A DNA stretch of 64,000 nucleotides, from positions 62,001 through 126,000 of the forward strand of contig NZ_JBGUAY010000006.1 of assembly GCF_041821025.1 (NCBI RefSeq), read 5' to 3'. The position numbers and the translations under genes are program-made. Under the pieces are notes generated by a model, which saw only the letters and a list, made by a program, of their open reading frames with translations, searched no databases and had not been told where the DNA came from. Shown here piece after piece: positions 24,702-33,660 of the stretch. The first letter of the stretch is position 1. Each line of letters opens with the position of its first letter. The DNA is from Egicoccus sp. AB-alg6-2 (GTDB lineage: Bacteria > Actinomycetota > Nitriliruptoria > Nitriliruptorales > Nitriliruptoraceae).

Positions 24702-27167
24702 TCACTCCAGTTCGAGCGCCCGGGCCAGCAGCGACGCCATCTGGCCGCGACTGAGCGATTCCGTCGGGCAGAAGTCGCGGCCGTCCGACGAGCATCCGCG
24801 GGTGATCTGCGCCTCCGCGAGACGGTTGATCGCGTCCTCGTGGACGCTGCCGGCGTCGTCGCGGAAGTGGTCGCGCGTGGCCGCAGGCAGTCCCAGGGCA
24901 CGGTCGAGCATCGAGGCGCTGGCCGCGCGACTGACCGGTTCGTCGGGCCGGTAGGTGCGCGCGCCGAAGCCCTGGACGTAGCCGGCGTCGGCCGCCCGGT
25001 TGATGGCGTCCTCGTGGACGCTGCCCGTGTCGTCGTCGAAGTGGTCGCGCGTGGCGGGGGGCAGCTCGAGCGCACGCGCCAGGAAGCTCGCCAGCTGGCC
25101 GCGCGTGACGTCGTGGTCCGGGCAGAACCGGGTACCGGAGCGGTCGCAACCCTGCGTGATCCCGTGTGCGACCAGCAACTCGATGTTGGCCTCGTGGACG
25201 CTGCCGTCGTCGTCGGCGAAGGTGCCGCGGGCGGCCGGGGTCGCCGGCCCCTGGGTCCGGCCGAGGTAGCCGCCGGGGCTGATGCGCACGTGCAGCGTCT
25301 CGCCGCCGACACGCACCTGCAGCAGCAGCCACCCGTCGGCGGTGCGGGCGATCTCGGACGACACGTTGGCCGCCGGCTCGGTCGCCGCCAGCACGGTCAG
25401 GTGGGCGGTCGAGGTACCGGTTCGGCGCATCTCGACGGTGGGCGCCGGGGTGCGCTCACGGACCTGGAACGAGCGCCATCCCTGCAGCGGGTCGGTGCTC
25501 CCGCGCACGACGCGGGTGGAGCCCGCCGGCACCTCCTGTCCCGGCAGGGCGACCTGCTGGAGGATCAGCTTCGTGGTGCCGTCGGTCGTGCGTGCGTCGA
25601 CGTAGGAGCGTCCGACCGGGGTGGCCGCCATGTCGGGCGGCAGGTGCCAGTGCTGGGTGAACACGCGGCTGGCCGGTGCACTGGCGCGGTCGAAGACGAC
25701 GACCACCTCGGGGTCGGAGGCGACCAGCACGCTGCGCTGCCGTGGCGCGTTGGGGTAGGAGCGGTCGTCGAACTCGACGAAGTCCGCGCCGGCCCGCAGT
25801 TCGGAGCGGGTCAGGCGGGTCGGTGCGCTGCGCCACGTCTCGCCGGAGACGGTGAGGACGTTGTGGCCCTGCGGGCTGCGCAGGAACTGCCGGTACGCCG
25901 AGGTCTCGTAGCCGACGTGCCCGGAGTCCACCAGCAGGTCGCGGCCGCGCGCGTGCCACAGGATCGAGGTGCGGTCCTCGTGACCGTGGACGTCACGTGC
26001 GGGGCCGAACCGTCCCGACCACCAGCTGTCCTCGGCGAAGGCGCGCTCGCCCTGGCCCCAGCCGCTGCGCCCGAACACGTAGCCGGCGTCGAAGATGGCG
26101 GCCCGGTCTGCCGGCGGCGTGCCCTGGGTCCCGGCGCTGCGGACGTACTCCATCGGCGTGCCGCCGATGGGGTCGGGCCGGTCGTAGGCGTACGAGTCGC
26201 CGATGTTGGGCAGGTAGCCGTTGGGCTTGGTCGCATGGGCGATGAAGTTGGGCATCGCCTCGACCAGCCTGCGGGTGGTCGCGTCGACCGTGTCACCGCA
26301 CTGCTCGGCCATCTGCATCAGCAGCCGGAAGCGCCGGTTGACGTAGAGGTCGTAGCCGACGGCCTGCTCGTTGCTGCCGCCGCCGGGGTGAAGCGCGACC
26401 CGCGCCAGGTTGTCGTTGCGCTCGAGGGCGGCGCGACGCAGGTCGGCGCGGTCGAGCACGCATCCGACGCCGTACAACGCGAGGTTGTCGTCGAGGCCGT
26501 GGTTCCAGTCGCCGCTGTAGTTGGCGAGCAGGAAGTCGGCGTGGCGGGCGAGCGCGGCGTCGAGCCAGTCGTGGGCACCGATCCGCTCGCGCAGGCACAG
26601 CAGCACGTTCGAGCGGTGACGGACCGCCTCGGCGTCCTGGCCCTGCAGGCGCTGGACGTCGTGGGTGCGGGTCCAGTCGCGGGCGATGTCGGTGGCGCGC
26701 TGTACCGCGGCGGCGTCGGGCGAACGGATCAGCGACCCCGTCCAGCGCAACGACTGGAACCAGAGCCGCCAGGTGCTGTCGCCGTAGGGGTTGAGGCTCC
26801 AGTCGACGCGCCCGTCGCGCATGACCTGCACCGCCGGGCGACTGGTGAGCACGACCTCGCCGCGCATGACCTGTTCGACGGGGTTGTCCCGGTCGATGCC
26901 GGAGTAGCCGAGGCAGAGCGAGCCGCGCTGGGCGTCGACGCTGGCCGTGCCGATGTAGGGCTCTGCGGGATGGTCGGCGAGCGGGTCGTGGTCGAGCCCG
27001 GACGGCGGCTCGTCGCCGGTGGGCGCCGGCGGCGCCTCGGTCCGCACGGAACCGTCGATCGGCGTCGAGTCCTCGTCCTGTGCGAGCGCCGGCTGGGCGG
27101 TCATGGTGAGCGGGACGAGCACGGCGGCGGCCGCCACGGCCGCGAACGTACGGAACAACGGTCGCAC
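24702..27167 (-). CDS. Secreted heparinase II/III-like protein with SLH repeats (first copy)
   Basis: An 821-residue exported protein. The GTG at 27,167 is preferred because GGGGGA lies 5-6 bases upstream and a good signal peptide follows (cleavage near PALAQDE); a TTG at 27,200 would add 11 residues. The middle has an all-helical region, then the heparinase II/III-type beta domain at about residues 370-620 with IFDAGYVFGRSGWGQGE, FGPARDVHGHEDRTSILWHA, LLVDSGHVGYE and RSPQGHNVLTVSG. The HGHED block holds the expected catalytic/metal His. The last 190 residues are three SLH repeats with HEDAINR and 'VTRGQLASFLARALEL' units. It probably cleaves acidic polysaccharide while held to the cell surface. 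It is a paralogue of the next protein. Confidence 0.85.
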   Translation of the reverse strand: MRPLFRTFAAVAAAAVLVPLTMTAQPALAQDEDSTPIDGSVRTEAPPAPTGDEPPSGLDHDPLADHPAEPYIGTASVDAQRGSLCLGYSGIDRDNPVEQVMRGEVVLTSRPAVQVMRDGRVDWSLNPYGDSTWRLWFQSLRWTGSLIRSPDAAAVQRATDIARDWTRTHDVQRLQGQDAEAVRHRSNVLLCLRERIGAHDWLDAALARHADFLLANYSGDWNHGLDDNLALYGVGCVLDRADLRRAALERNDNLARVALHPGGGSNEQAVGYDLYVNRRFRLLMQMAEQCGDTVDATTRRLVEAMPNFIAHATKPNGYLPNIGDSYAYDRPDPIGGTPMEYVRSAGTQGTPPADRAAIFDAGYVFGRSGWGQGERAFAEDSWWSGRFGPARDVHGHEDRTSILWHARGRDLLVDSGHVGYETSAYRQFLRSPQGHNVLTVSGETWRSAPTRLTRSELRAGADFVEFDDRSYPNAPRQRSVLVASDPEVVVVFDRASAPASRVFTQHWHLPPDMAATPVGRSYVDARTTDGTTKLILQQVALPGQEVPAGSTRVVRGSTDPLQGWRSFQVRERTPAPTVEMRRTGTSTAHLTVLAATEPAANVSSEIARTADGWLLLQVRVGGETLHVRISPGGYLGRTQGPATPAARGTFADDDGSVHEANIELLVAHGITQGCDRSGTRFCPDHDVTRGQLASFLARALELPPATRDHFDDDTGSVHEDAINRAADAGYVQGFGARTYRPDEPVSRAASASMLDRALGLPAATRDHFRDDAGSVHEDAINRLAEAQITRGCSSDGRDFCPTESLSRGQMASLLARALELE

Positions 27168-27281
27168 GAATCCCCCGAGATCGTGGCGAAGTGGGAACAA
27201 AGATCGAAGATCGTAGGGGCAAGCGACCGGGACCGCCCTTCGGGTACGGGGCGTGCGCGCTCCGCCCTGCCGGTCGGCGGG

Positions 27282-29750
27282 TCATGGGCGCCGTGCGTCG
27301 GCGTGCCGGATCCCGTGGTCGGCCAGCATCATCAGGTGCGAGGTGAGCTGCGCGCGCGTGACCGCAGCGCCGGGAACGAAGTCGCCCTGGGACGACCGGA
27401 TCACCGGCATCACCTCGAGGTGGGCCATCGCGCCGGCGCCGCGCGCGTGGGCGCTGCCGACGGGGACGTCGGGCAGTCGCGCCGTCGTCGCCGGCAGGGC
27501 CCCGTTCCAGACCTGCTCGTGGAGGCGCGTGAGCATCGTGGCGAGCTGACCGCGGGTGACGGCGCCCGCGGGGTCGAAGCTGCCGTCGGTGCGGCCGGCG
27601 ACGATGCCCGCCGCGGCCATGCGACCGATCGCCTCGGCGTGGACGTTGCCGGCCGGAACGTCGGTGAACCGCTTCGTGGTGGCGGCCGTCCGTGGGTGGC
27701 CGCTGGCGGTCACCAGCCGGTCGAGCATGGACGCCAGCTGCGCGCGGGTGACGGTGCGGGTCGGGGCGAACTCGCGGGCGCTGATCCCGTTGATGACGCC
27801 CCAGTCGACGGCGCAGGCGATGTCGGCGGCGAAGGGGGTGCGCCCGAGGTCGGTGAACGTGGCCGGGGCGAACGTGCCGGGCGGGCAGGCCGCGTCGAGG
27901 CTGACGGTGGTGCGCTCGTCGGGCACGGTCGTCGGCTGCAGCTGCGGTTGGGCGACCGCGGACTCGATCAGCCACATGTTGCCGTCGTTGCCCAGTCCGT
28001 AGCGGCGCACGGTGCCGCCGGCGGTGAGCGTGACCTGCAGGTGGCTGCCGACCGCAGTGACGGACGCGGAGACGGCGGTCCCGGTGGGGACGGGGACGAC
28101 GGCGGTCACCATGCGGGTCGAGGTGCCCGAACGGCTCGTGCGGACGACGGGAGCGGCGTGCCAGGCACCAACGGACGGCGCCAGCCAGCCGAGCATCGGG
28201 TCGGTACGCCCGGTGATGACGTCGGTCGAGCCGGCCGGCAGGGTCTGTCCCGGCAGCGGGATCTGCAGCACGTGGGTCTCGAGCGCTCCGCTGGGGTGCC
28301 GGGCCACGGCGCGGCCGCGGCCCTCGACGCGGACCTGGCTGCCGCGGGGCAGGTGCCAGAGCTGGTCGAACCAGCCCGTCGAGCCGCGCGCGGCGCGGTC
28401 CTGGATCAGCAATGCCTGCAGCGAGGTGTCCGCCAGCATCCCGCGGGTGCGGTCGTGGCCGCCCCAGATCCGGTCGTGGACCTCGAAGAACTGCCACGTC
28501 GACCCGCCGCGGGAGCGGACCAGTTGCGTGGGCTGGCGCCGGCGCAGCGTCTCGCCACGGGCGACCAGGACGTTGTGCGCCTCGGGTGAGCGGAGGTGGT
28601 CCCGCTTGGCACGGTCGGTGTAGCCGACGTGGCCGGAGTCGACCAGGACGGGGCGCCCGGACGCAGCCAGCGTGACCGACTGGTGGTCCTCGTGGCCGTG
28701 GAAGTCCATGCCGGGCCCGAACCGCAGGCTGTAGTGCATACCGGTCGCGAACGGCTTCCAGGTGTCGCGACCGAACACGTAGCCGGCGTCGTAGACCTTG
28801 TGCGTGCCGCTGGGGGCGCGGCCCTCGCGGCCGGCGCTGGTGACGTAGGCGGTCGGCGAGCCGGCCACGACGCGGGGCGGCTCGTGGTAGGTGTCGCCGA
28901 TCTGGACGAACCGGCCGTCGGGGCCGGTGGCCCAGGCGACGAAGTCGAGCAGCAACGGACGCCGGGCGGCGATGGCGGACGGCACCGGCTGGCCGCACTC
29001 GGTGAGCTTGTCCGCGACGATGCCCCAGCGGTCGTAGATGAAGCCGCCGTAGCCGGGCGCCTGCTCGTTGATCGCGCCCTGGTGGTCGATGTTGACCGCG
29101 ATGAGCCTGCCGAGCCGGTCACCGGCCTGCCTGCGCCACTCGGCCCGGTCGAGGCGGCAGCCGGCACCGAGCAGTCCGAGCGCCGGATCGATGGCCTGGT
29201 TCCAGTTGCCCGGATCGTTGACGGGGTCGGCGAGCCAGCTGCCGTGCGCGGCCAACGCCGTGCGGATCGCCGGGTCGTCGCCGAGACTGTCGAGACAGCT
29301 GTAGACGGTCGCCCGCTGCCCGGAGTACATCGGGTTCCACACGTCGAGGGGCCGGGAACCGCGGCCGGGCGGGTTGTCCCTGGCGAAGTCGCGCGCGATG
29401 GCCTGGGCGCGTTCGAGGTGGATCGTGGACCTGCCGCGGGCGGCCTCGCGGGTGAGCGGATCGAGCCACTTGAGGCTGTAGAACAGCCGTGCGCTCTCGG
29501 TGTCGAGCTGCGGCTGCGACCAGTTCACGTCCCCGGTGGTCCCGATGCTGACGGTGACGCCCTGGGGCAGCACGACCTTGCCGGCGAGCACGCCCTCGGG
29601 CGTGTTGAGTCCCATGAGTCCGCTGGCCGGCATGCACGAGAACGCCAGCGGCGCGGCCTGTGCCGAAGTGTCGGCGGGGGGCAGGACGAGCAGCCCCAGC
29701 GCCACCAGCACGGCGAGCAACGGACGGGCGGACGGGCGGCGGTGCGACAT
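27282..29750 (-). CDS. Secreted heparinase II/III-like protein with SLH repeats (second copy)
   Basis: An 822-residue exported protein. The ATG at 29,750 is preferred, having GGGGAC just upstream; an ATG at 29,765 is also possible. A signal peptide (Leu-rich core, cleavage near SAQAAPL) precedes a helical domain and the heparinase-type fold with VYDAGYVFGRDTWKPFA, FGPGMDFHGHEDHQSVTLAA, VLVDSGHVGYTDRAKRDHL and RSPEAHNVLVARGE. Three or four SLH-type repeats close the chain (AADIACAVDWGVINGISARE, VTRGQLATMLTRLHE). The pairing of this gene with its 821-residue neighbour, same order and same layout, indicates an old tandem duplication. The substrate is unknown but likely uronate-containing, which fits the ManNAcA-type polymer predicted from the first 8 kb. 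Confidence 0.85.
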   Translation of the reverse strand: MSHRRPSARPLLAVLVALGLLVLPPADTSAQAAPLAFSCMPASGLMGLNTPEGVLAGKVVLPQGVTVSIGTTGDVNWSQPQLDTESARLFYSLKWLDPLTREAARGRSTIHLERAQAIARDFARDNPPGRGSRPLDVWNPMYSGQRATVYSCLDSLGDDPAIRTALAAHGSWLADPVNDPGNWNQAIDPALGLLGAGCRLDRAEWRRQAGDRLGRLIAVNIDHQGAINEQAPGYGGFIYDRWGIVADKLTECGQPVPSAIAARRPLLLDFVAWATGPDGRFVQIGDTYHEPPRVVAGSPTAYVTSAGREGRAPSGTHKVYDAGYVFGRDTWKPFATGMHYSLRFGPGMDFHGHEDHQSVTLAASGRPVLVDSGHVGYTDRAKRDHLRSPEAHNVLVARGETLRRRQPTQLVRSRGGSTWQFFEVHDRIWGGHDRTRGMLADTSLQALLIQDRAARGSTGWFDQLWHLPRGSQVRVEGRGRAVARHPSGALETHVLQIPLPGQTLPAGSTDVITGRTDPMLGWLAPSVGAWHAAPVVRTSRSGTSTRMVTAVVPVPTGTAVSASVTAVGSHLQVTLTAGGTVRRYGLGNDGNMWLIESAVAQPQLQPTTVPDERTTVSLDAACPPGTFAPATFTDLGRTPFAADIACAVDWGVINGISAREFAPTRTVTRAQLASMLDRLVTASGHPRTAATTKRFTDVPAGNVHAEAIGRMAAAGIVAGRTDGSFDPAGAVTRGQLATMLTRLHEQVWNGALPATTARLPDVPVGSAHARGAGAMAHLEVMPVIRSSQGDFVPGAAVTRAQLTSHLMMLADHGIRHADARRP

Positions 29751-29841
29751 GCGGTCCCCGGGCATGGCGGAAGCGACGCGTAGGTCACGCGTCCACCTCC
29801 CCGTCGGTCCTGCCGGGGGGCGGCGTTAGCGGACGCGCTCC

Positions 29842-29892
29842 GGGCGCACGACCGACCCGGCCCGGTCCGGGCCCACGACCCGGCTCGTGCCC
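29842..29892 (-). terminator. Stem-loop after the membrane-protein gene
   Basis: A long imperfect hairpin starts 2 bases past the minus-strand stop at 29,894. The outer arms are GGGCGCACGA and TCGTGCCC, and the inner core is GGCCCGG/CCGGGCC around a single base (29,859-29,873). It has no T-run, so terminator function is likely but unproven. Confidence 0.45.
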
Positions 29893-29893
29893 G

Positions 29894-30643
29894 TCAGGCG
29901 TGGAGCAGCTCGGTCCGTGGCGCGATCCGCCGCCACCAGGACCACAGCGTGGCGAAGAAGAGGGCGATGCCGGCCATCTCGCCGGTCTCCTCGACGAGCA
30001 CGGCGCCCTGGTAGAGCGGATCGTCCGTGCCGCGGTCGTAGAGCAGCCCGCCGACGATCTCCACCCCGACCGCGCCGCCGACGTACAGCGCCGCCGAGAG
30101 GATGGCGAGCAGCCGCAGGTCCGCCGGCATGCGCAGCACCGCGGGCAGGTAGATCGGCAGCAGCGCGAGGACCGCGACCGCGCCGAGGATGACCCAGCCG
30201 AACCGCAGGGCGGCCAGCGAGATCCCCAGCTCGTTGACCACCGTGTTGGCCCGCTCGTGGATGCGGGCGCCCTCGTCGAAGGCGAGCAGGACGAACCCGA
30301 GACCGAGCCAGCGCCAACGGGTCGCGTCCGGCAGGTCGCGGGCGCGCAGGCACGCACCGGTCAGCAGCAGCAGGGCGCCGCAGGCGGTCAGCCCCAGCAC
30401 GCTGGCGATGCTCGGGACGTTGAACTCCGAGTCGAGGTGGAACAGCGCGACCAGGCCTTCGCTGCCGGGAAAGACCCAGCCGGCGGTCCTGACGACCGCC
30501 GCAAGGATGCCGAGGACGACGAGCGCGGCGACGAGCCCGGCCGCGACGAACGCGACCCGCCGCCCGGTGGGCAGCGCCAAGCGGACGGTCGTCGGCGGTG
30601 CACCAGGGCGGGTGAGCTCGGCGTCACCCAGCTCCTGGCTCAC
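29894..30643 (-). CDS. Polytopic membrane protein of unknown function
   Basis: A 249-residue protein with seven likely membrane helices, starting at a GTG that overlaps the upstream SLH/CHRD gene stop (GTGA). Polar motifs lie within or near the helices: GFVLLAFDEGARIHERAN at about residue 115 and LVEETGEMAGIALFFATLW near the end. A His and paired acidic residues inside the membrane could bind metal, as in membrane hydrolases, but I cannot assign a family. Translation coupling to the secreted CHRD/SLH protein suggests they share a process at the cell envelope. Confidence 0.6.
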   Translation of the reverse strand: MSQELGDAELTRPGAPPTTVRLALPTGRRVAFVAAGLVAALVVLGILAAVVRTAGWVFPGSEGLVALFHLDSEFNVPSIASVLGLTACGALLLLTGACLRARDLPDATRWRWLGLGFVLLAFDEGARIHERANTVVNELGISLAALRFGWVILGAVAVLALLPIYLPAVLRMPADLRLLAILSAALYVGGAVGVEIVGGLLYDRGTDDPLYQGAVLVEETGEMAGIALFFATLWSWWRRIAPRTELLHA

Positions 30644-31932
30644 CGGAAGGAGGCCACGCCCGGCTGCCCGGGCGGTGGGACGATCTCGCCGGGCGGATCG
30701 GCGACCTCGAGTTCGTCGTCGTCCTCGTCCTCGCCGGCGTCGAGGAGCTGCCCGCGGACCGCGCCGTCGGGATGTCCGTCGGAGGTCACCAGCACGTAGT
30801 GCCCGAAGGGATCCTCCACCAGTTCCGCGAAGCGGTGGTCGACGTCCATCTCCATGACGACGCCGGTGACGACGCCGTCGCTGGCCGCGTCGAGTTGTGC
30901 ACCGGTCGCGAGCGGGATGACGGCGGGCCCGTTCTCGTCGTGCGCACCGAGGTGGATGGCCGCGCCGCCGGAGGAGGCGAACGGACCCGAGACGTCGGAG
31001 ACGTCGATCGTGTACTCGAGGACGCCGTCGAAGGCGTCGACGGTGATGGTCGCCTCGCCCCGGCCCGCGAGCTCACCCTGCCCCGGGCGCCCGTCGTCGT
31101 CGAGGACCGTCAGCCCGCTGAGCGGGACGAGGAACTCGACGATGACGGCGGTCGGCAGCCAGCGCTGCTCACGGTCGCCGTAGTCGGCGCCACGCATCAG
31201 GAACGACGCCATCTGCCCGCGGGTGACCCGACGGGCGGCGCCGTAGTCGCCGCTGCTGTCACCCTGGACGATGCCGACGCCGGCGATGCGCTGGATGTCG
31301 GCCTGGAAGGCGCTGCCGACGGCGTCGGCGAAGTAGACCGTGTCGTCGGCGGGCGGCAGCGAGCCGTCGACCGCGAACGTGTCGGCGTAGTCGATCGCGT
31401 TGGCGACGAAGCGCGCCATCTGGCCGCGGGTCACGCTCGCACCGGGCCCGTAGGAGCCGTCGGCGCGCCCGCTGACGATGCCGGCCTCGGCGAGCTTCCT
31501 GATCGCGTCGACGTGGGTGCCACCGGCGATGTCGGGGAAGTAGGCGGCCTGCGGGTCGAAGGGCAGCTCCTCGCCGGTGGCCACCTCGACCCAGTTGGCC
31601 ACGAAGGTCGCCATCTGGGCCCGGTTGATCGCCGCGCCGGGACGGTAGGTGCCGTCGGTGAAGCCCGAGACGAGCAGGTAGTCGGCGGCGCACTCGATCG
31701 CGTCACCGTGGGTGCCCTGCGCGTCCGCGAATCGCGGTTCGCCCGGCTCGAGCGGGGCGCCGTCGTCGCCGGGGGGCGGACAGACCCGCTCGATGCCGCG
31801 TTCCTCGGACGCGCCGGCCTCCGGGCCGGTGGTCTGCGCGAGCGCGGCCGGGGCGAGTGCGGCCGTCAGGGCCACCACGGCGGACAGCGCAAGCGTCCGC
31901 TGCGGGGCACGACGACGTCGGCGGACATCCAC
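30640..31932 (-). CDS. Secreted SLH protein with CHRD domain
   Basis: A 430-residue exported protein. The GTG at 31,932 is chosen because GAGGGAG lies 8 bases upstream and a signal peptide follows (LALSAVVALTAALAPAALAQ). Three SLH repeats occupy residues 40-250 (GFTDGTYRPGAAINRAQMAT, GRADGSYGPGASVTRGQMAR and one more). Residues 265-400 match the CHRD domain: GRGEATITVDAFDGVLEYTI, AIHLGAHDENGPAVIPL and TSDGHPDGAVRGQLLDAG. CHRD domains occur in secreted bacterial proteins of unknown role. An acidic tail ends the chain. SLH first and CHRD last is the reverse order of the enzyme/SLH proteins in this window. Confidence 0.82.
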   Translation of the reverse strand: MDVRRRRRAPQRTLALSAVVALTAALAPAALAQTTGPEAGASEERGIERVCPPPGDDGAPLEPGEPRFADAQGTHGDAIECAADYLLVSGFTDGTYRPGAAINRAQMATFVANWVEVATGEELPFDPQAAYFPDIAGGTHVDAIRKLAEAGIVSGRADGSYGPGASVTRGQMARFVANAIDYADTFAVDGSLPPADDTVYFADAVGSAFQADIQRIAGVGIVQGDSSGDYGAARRVTRGQMASFLMRGADYGDREQRWLPTAVIVEFLVPLSGLTVLDDDGRPGQGELAGRGEATITVDAFDGVLEYTIDVSDVSGPFASSGGAAIHLGAHDENGPAVIPLATGAQLDAASDGVVTGVVMEMDVDHRFAELVEDPFGHYVLVTSDGHPDGAVRGQLLDAGEDEDDDELEVADPPGEIVPPPGQPGVASFR

Positions 31933-32120
31933 GTATGGGGCTCCCTCGAAGGTTGCAGCACCGCGCAAGGTAGGTGACCGGCGCGCGCGCCGTGGCCGTG
32001 TTGCGGAGACCGGACGCGACGTTCGGTGCCGTGATGCCACGGCGCGGTGGTGCGCTGAGGCCGAGGTAGACCCCGGGCTGACCGCACGACCGCGCCCTGG
32101 CAGCACGGCGGGGCAGCCGG

Positions 32121-33299
32121 TCAGTCGGCGCCGACGGCGGGGCGGCTCGCGGGTTCGACGGGGAGCTGTTCGAGCCAGTCCGCGGGTAGTTGTCCGGCCG
32201 GCAGCGGCCGTCCGAGGTGGTAGCCCTGCCCGAAGTGGCAGCCGGTGCGCGCGAGGAGCCGCTGCTGCCGGCCGGTCTCGATGCCCTCGGCGACCACGGG
32301 CGCCCCGATCTGCTCCGCCAGCGCCAGGATGACCTCGACGACCCCGAGCGAGGGTCCGGAGGCCTCGAGTTCGGCGACGAAGCTGCGGTCGAGCTTGATG
32401 ACGTCCACCGGGAGCCGGTGCAGGTAGGACAGTGCGGCGTGGCCGGCGCCGAAGTCGTCGATCGCGACGCAGACGCCACGCTCGCGCAGCGCCTGCAACC
32501 GGCGCGCGCACCCGTCGAGGTCGGCGACGACGGCGCCCTCGGTCACCTCGACGCACAGCAGCTCGGCGGGGAGGCCGCTGCGTCGCAGGGCCCGCTCGAC
32601 GCGCGCCTGCAGGTCGTCTGCGCTGACGCACTCCGCGGCGAGGTTGACCGCGAGCACCGGCGGCCGGCGACCGGCCGCCTCGGCCTCGCGGCGCCATCGT
32701 TGCGCCTGCTCGCAGGCGATCGACAGCACGACGTCACCGATCTGGCGCATGCGCCCGGTCGCCTCCGCGACCGGCAGGAACGTGTCCGGGGCGCGCAGAC
32801 CGTCGGGGTGGTCCCACCGCACCAGGGCCTCGTAGCCGCGCAGCTCACCGGTCGAGAGGTCGAACACCGGCTGGTAGTGGACGTCGAGTCGACCCGCCTC
32901 GATGGCTGCGACGAGTTCGCGCTCGTCCCTCGCCAGACGCGCGGCCGCCTGCAGCGGGGGTCGGGCATGCCGGGCCAGCCACGCCGCCAGCTGCCCGATC
33001 AGCAGGAAGTACGCCAGCCGGGTTCCCCATTCGACGGGCGCCTGGTGCGTCGCCGAGTCGACCACCTGGTAGGTGAACGGCCCGGCCAGCAGGCCGGCCA
33101 CCGCCGCGGTGGCGAGGGCGGCGAGATGCCCGAAGCGCAGGGCGACGAACAGCACCGGCAGGTAGTAGCCGTGCGGGACGACCACCCCGGCGCCGAACAC
33201 CGAGTTGAGCGCCCACTGGGCGAACAGCAGGGCGGCGACCAGGACCACGCTCGCACGCGGACGGAGGGAGACGGCGGCCAGGAGTGCGCGCGCGGCCAT
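32121..33299 (-). CDS. Membrane-anchored EAL-domain c-di-GMP phosphodiesterase
   Basis: A 392-residue protein. Residues 15-110 form three to four membrane helices with VVVPHGYYLPVLFVALRFGH. Residues 135-375 are a full EAL domain: GYEALVRWDHPDG (the EAL motif), LAVNLAAECV, LCVEVTEGAVV, VAIDDFGAGHAAL, DVIKLDRSFVAEL, VVAEGIETGRQQ and CHFGQGYHLGRPL. The Glu of EAL, the Asn, the Glu of EVTE, the DD pair, the Lys and the later Glu are all kept, so hydrolysis of c-di-GMP is expected. It is the last gene of a co-oriented group with the micropeptide, the large regulator and a second EAL protein that shares the same membrane module. Confidence 0.9.
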   Translation of the reverse strand: MAARALLAAVSLRPRASVVLVAALLFAQWALNSVFGAGVVVPHGYYLPVLFVALRFGHLAALATAAVAGLLAGPFTYQVVDSATHQAPVEWGTRLAYFLLIGQLAAWLARHARPPLQAAARLARDERELVAAIEAGRLDVHYQPVFDLSTGELRGYEALVRWDHPDGLRAPDTFLPVAEATGRMRQIGDVVLSIACEQAQRWRREAEAAGRRPPVLAVNLAAECVSADDLQARVERALRRSGLPAELLCVEVTEGAVVADLDGCARRLQALRERGVCVAIDDFGAGHAALSYLHRLPVDVIKLDRSFVAELEASGPSLGVVEVILALAEQIGAPVVAEGIETGRQQRLLARTGCHFGQGYHLGRPLPAGQLPADWLEQLPVEPASRPAVGAD

Positions 33300-33335
33300 C
33301 GCCGTCGGCGTTCCCGTCGACGGCGCCGGATCAGT

Positions 33336-33356
33336 GGCCGCACCGGCGGTGCGGCC
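33336..33356. promoter_or_regulatory. Perfect hairpin between micropeptide and EAL gene
   Basis: Nine-base arms GGCCGCACC and GGTGCGGCC enclose GGC. It lies 37 bp upstream of the EAL start and about 100 bp past the micropeptide stop. It may be a terminator for the micropeptide transcript or an operator; no T-run is present. Confidence 0.55.
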
Positions 33357-33453
33357 CCGCGACGCGCTCGAGATGTCTGGGCTCCCTGGACGTACTCCCC
33401 GTCGTCTTGTCGGCCGTGTGGCCCGTCGCCTGAACCTCGACGTCGCGGTCCGG

Positions 33454-33558
33454 CTACAGGCCGAGGTTCTTGATCCCGGCGAAGGCGGGGCTGGCGGCGA
33501 GCATCGCCATGGCGGTCATGACGGAGAGGGCGGTGAGACGGGCCTTGAGGCGGGACAT
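33454..33558 (-). CDS. Signal-peptide-bearing micropeptide (34 codons), candidate signalling propeptide
   Basis: A complete short gene: ATG at 33,558, stop TAG at 33,454, with AAAGG seven bases before the start. The product starts MSRLKAR, has a hydrophobic core with LSVMTAMAMLAA, a textbook cleavage motif ending AFA, and then only GIKNLGL. Export would thus release a heptapeptide or a similarly short fragment. It lies 149 bp downstream of, and in the same direction as, the BTAD/ATPase/TPR regulator. Receptor followed by exported propeptide is the order known for PlcR-PapR and NprR-NprX in Firmicutes. Calling it a pheromone is inference; a small membrane or envelope peptide is the alternative. 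The codons obey the local GC bias, which supports real coding. Confidence 0.7.
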   Translation of the reverse strand: MSRLKARLTALSVMTAMAMLAASPAFAGIKNLGL

Positions 33559-33584
33559 GGCGCAACCTTTGGTGACGGTCGGAC

Positions 33585-33629
33585 GACCGCCGGGCCGGCG
33601 GTCGAGGGGGGACCGCCAGGCTGGCGGTC
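33585..33629. promoter_or_regulatory. Two 19-bp palindromes upstream of the micropeptide gene
   Basis: GACCGCCGGGCCGGCGGTC (33,585-33,603) and GACCGCCAGGCTGGCGGTC (33,611-33,629) are near-copies, each with 9-bp arms, centred 26 bp apart. They end 27 bp before the micropeptide start. They may be paired operators, or two hairpins in the leader RNA controlling its translation. Confidence 0.7.
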
Positions 33630-33660
33630 GGAACGAGACCGCGTCAGGGTCGCGAGCGAC

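Noticed and set aside
24840-28589. A 1,249-codon plus-strand frame opposite the two heparinase-like genes
   Set aside because: Same reason: the minus-strand frames carry signal peptides, catalytic motifs and SLH repeats, the plus-strand frame has none.
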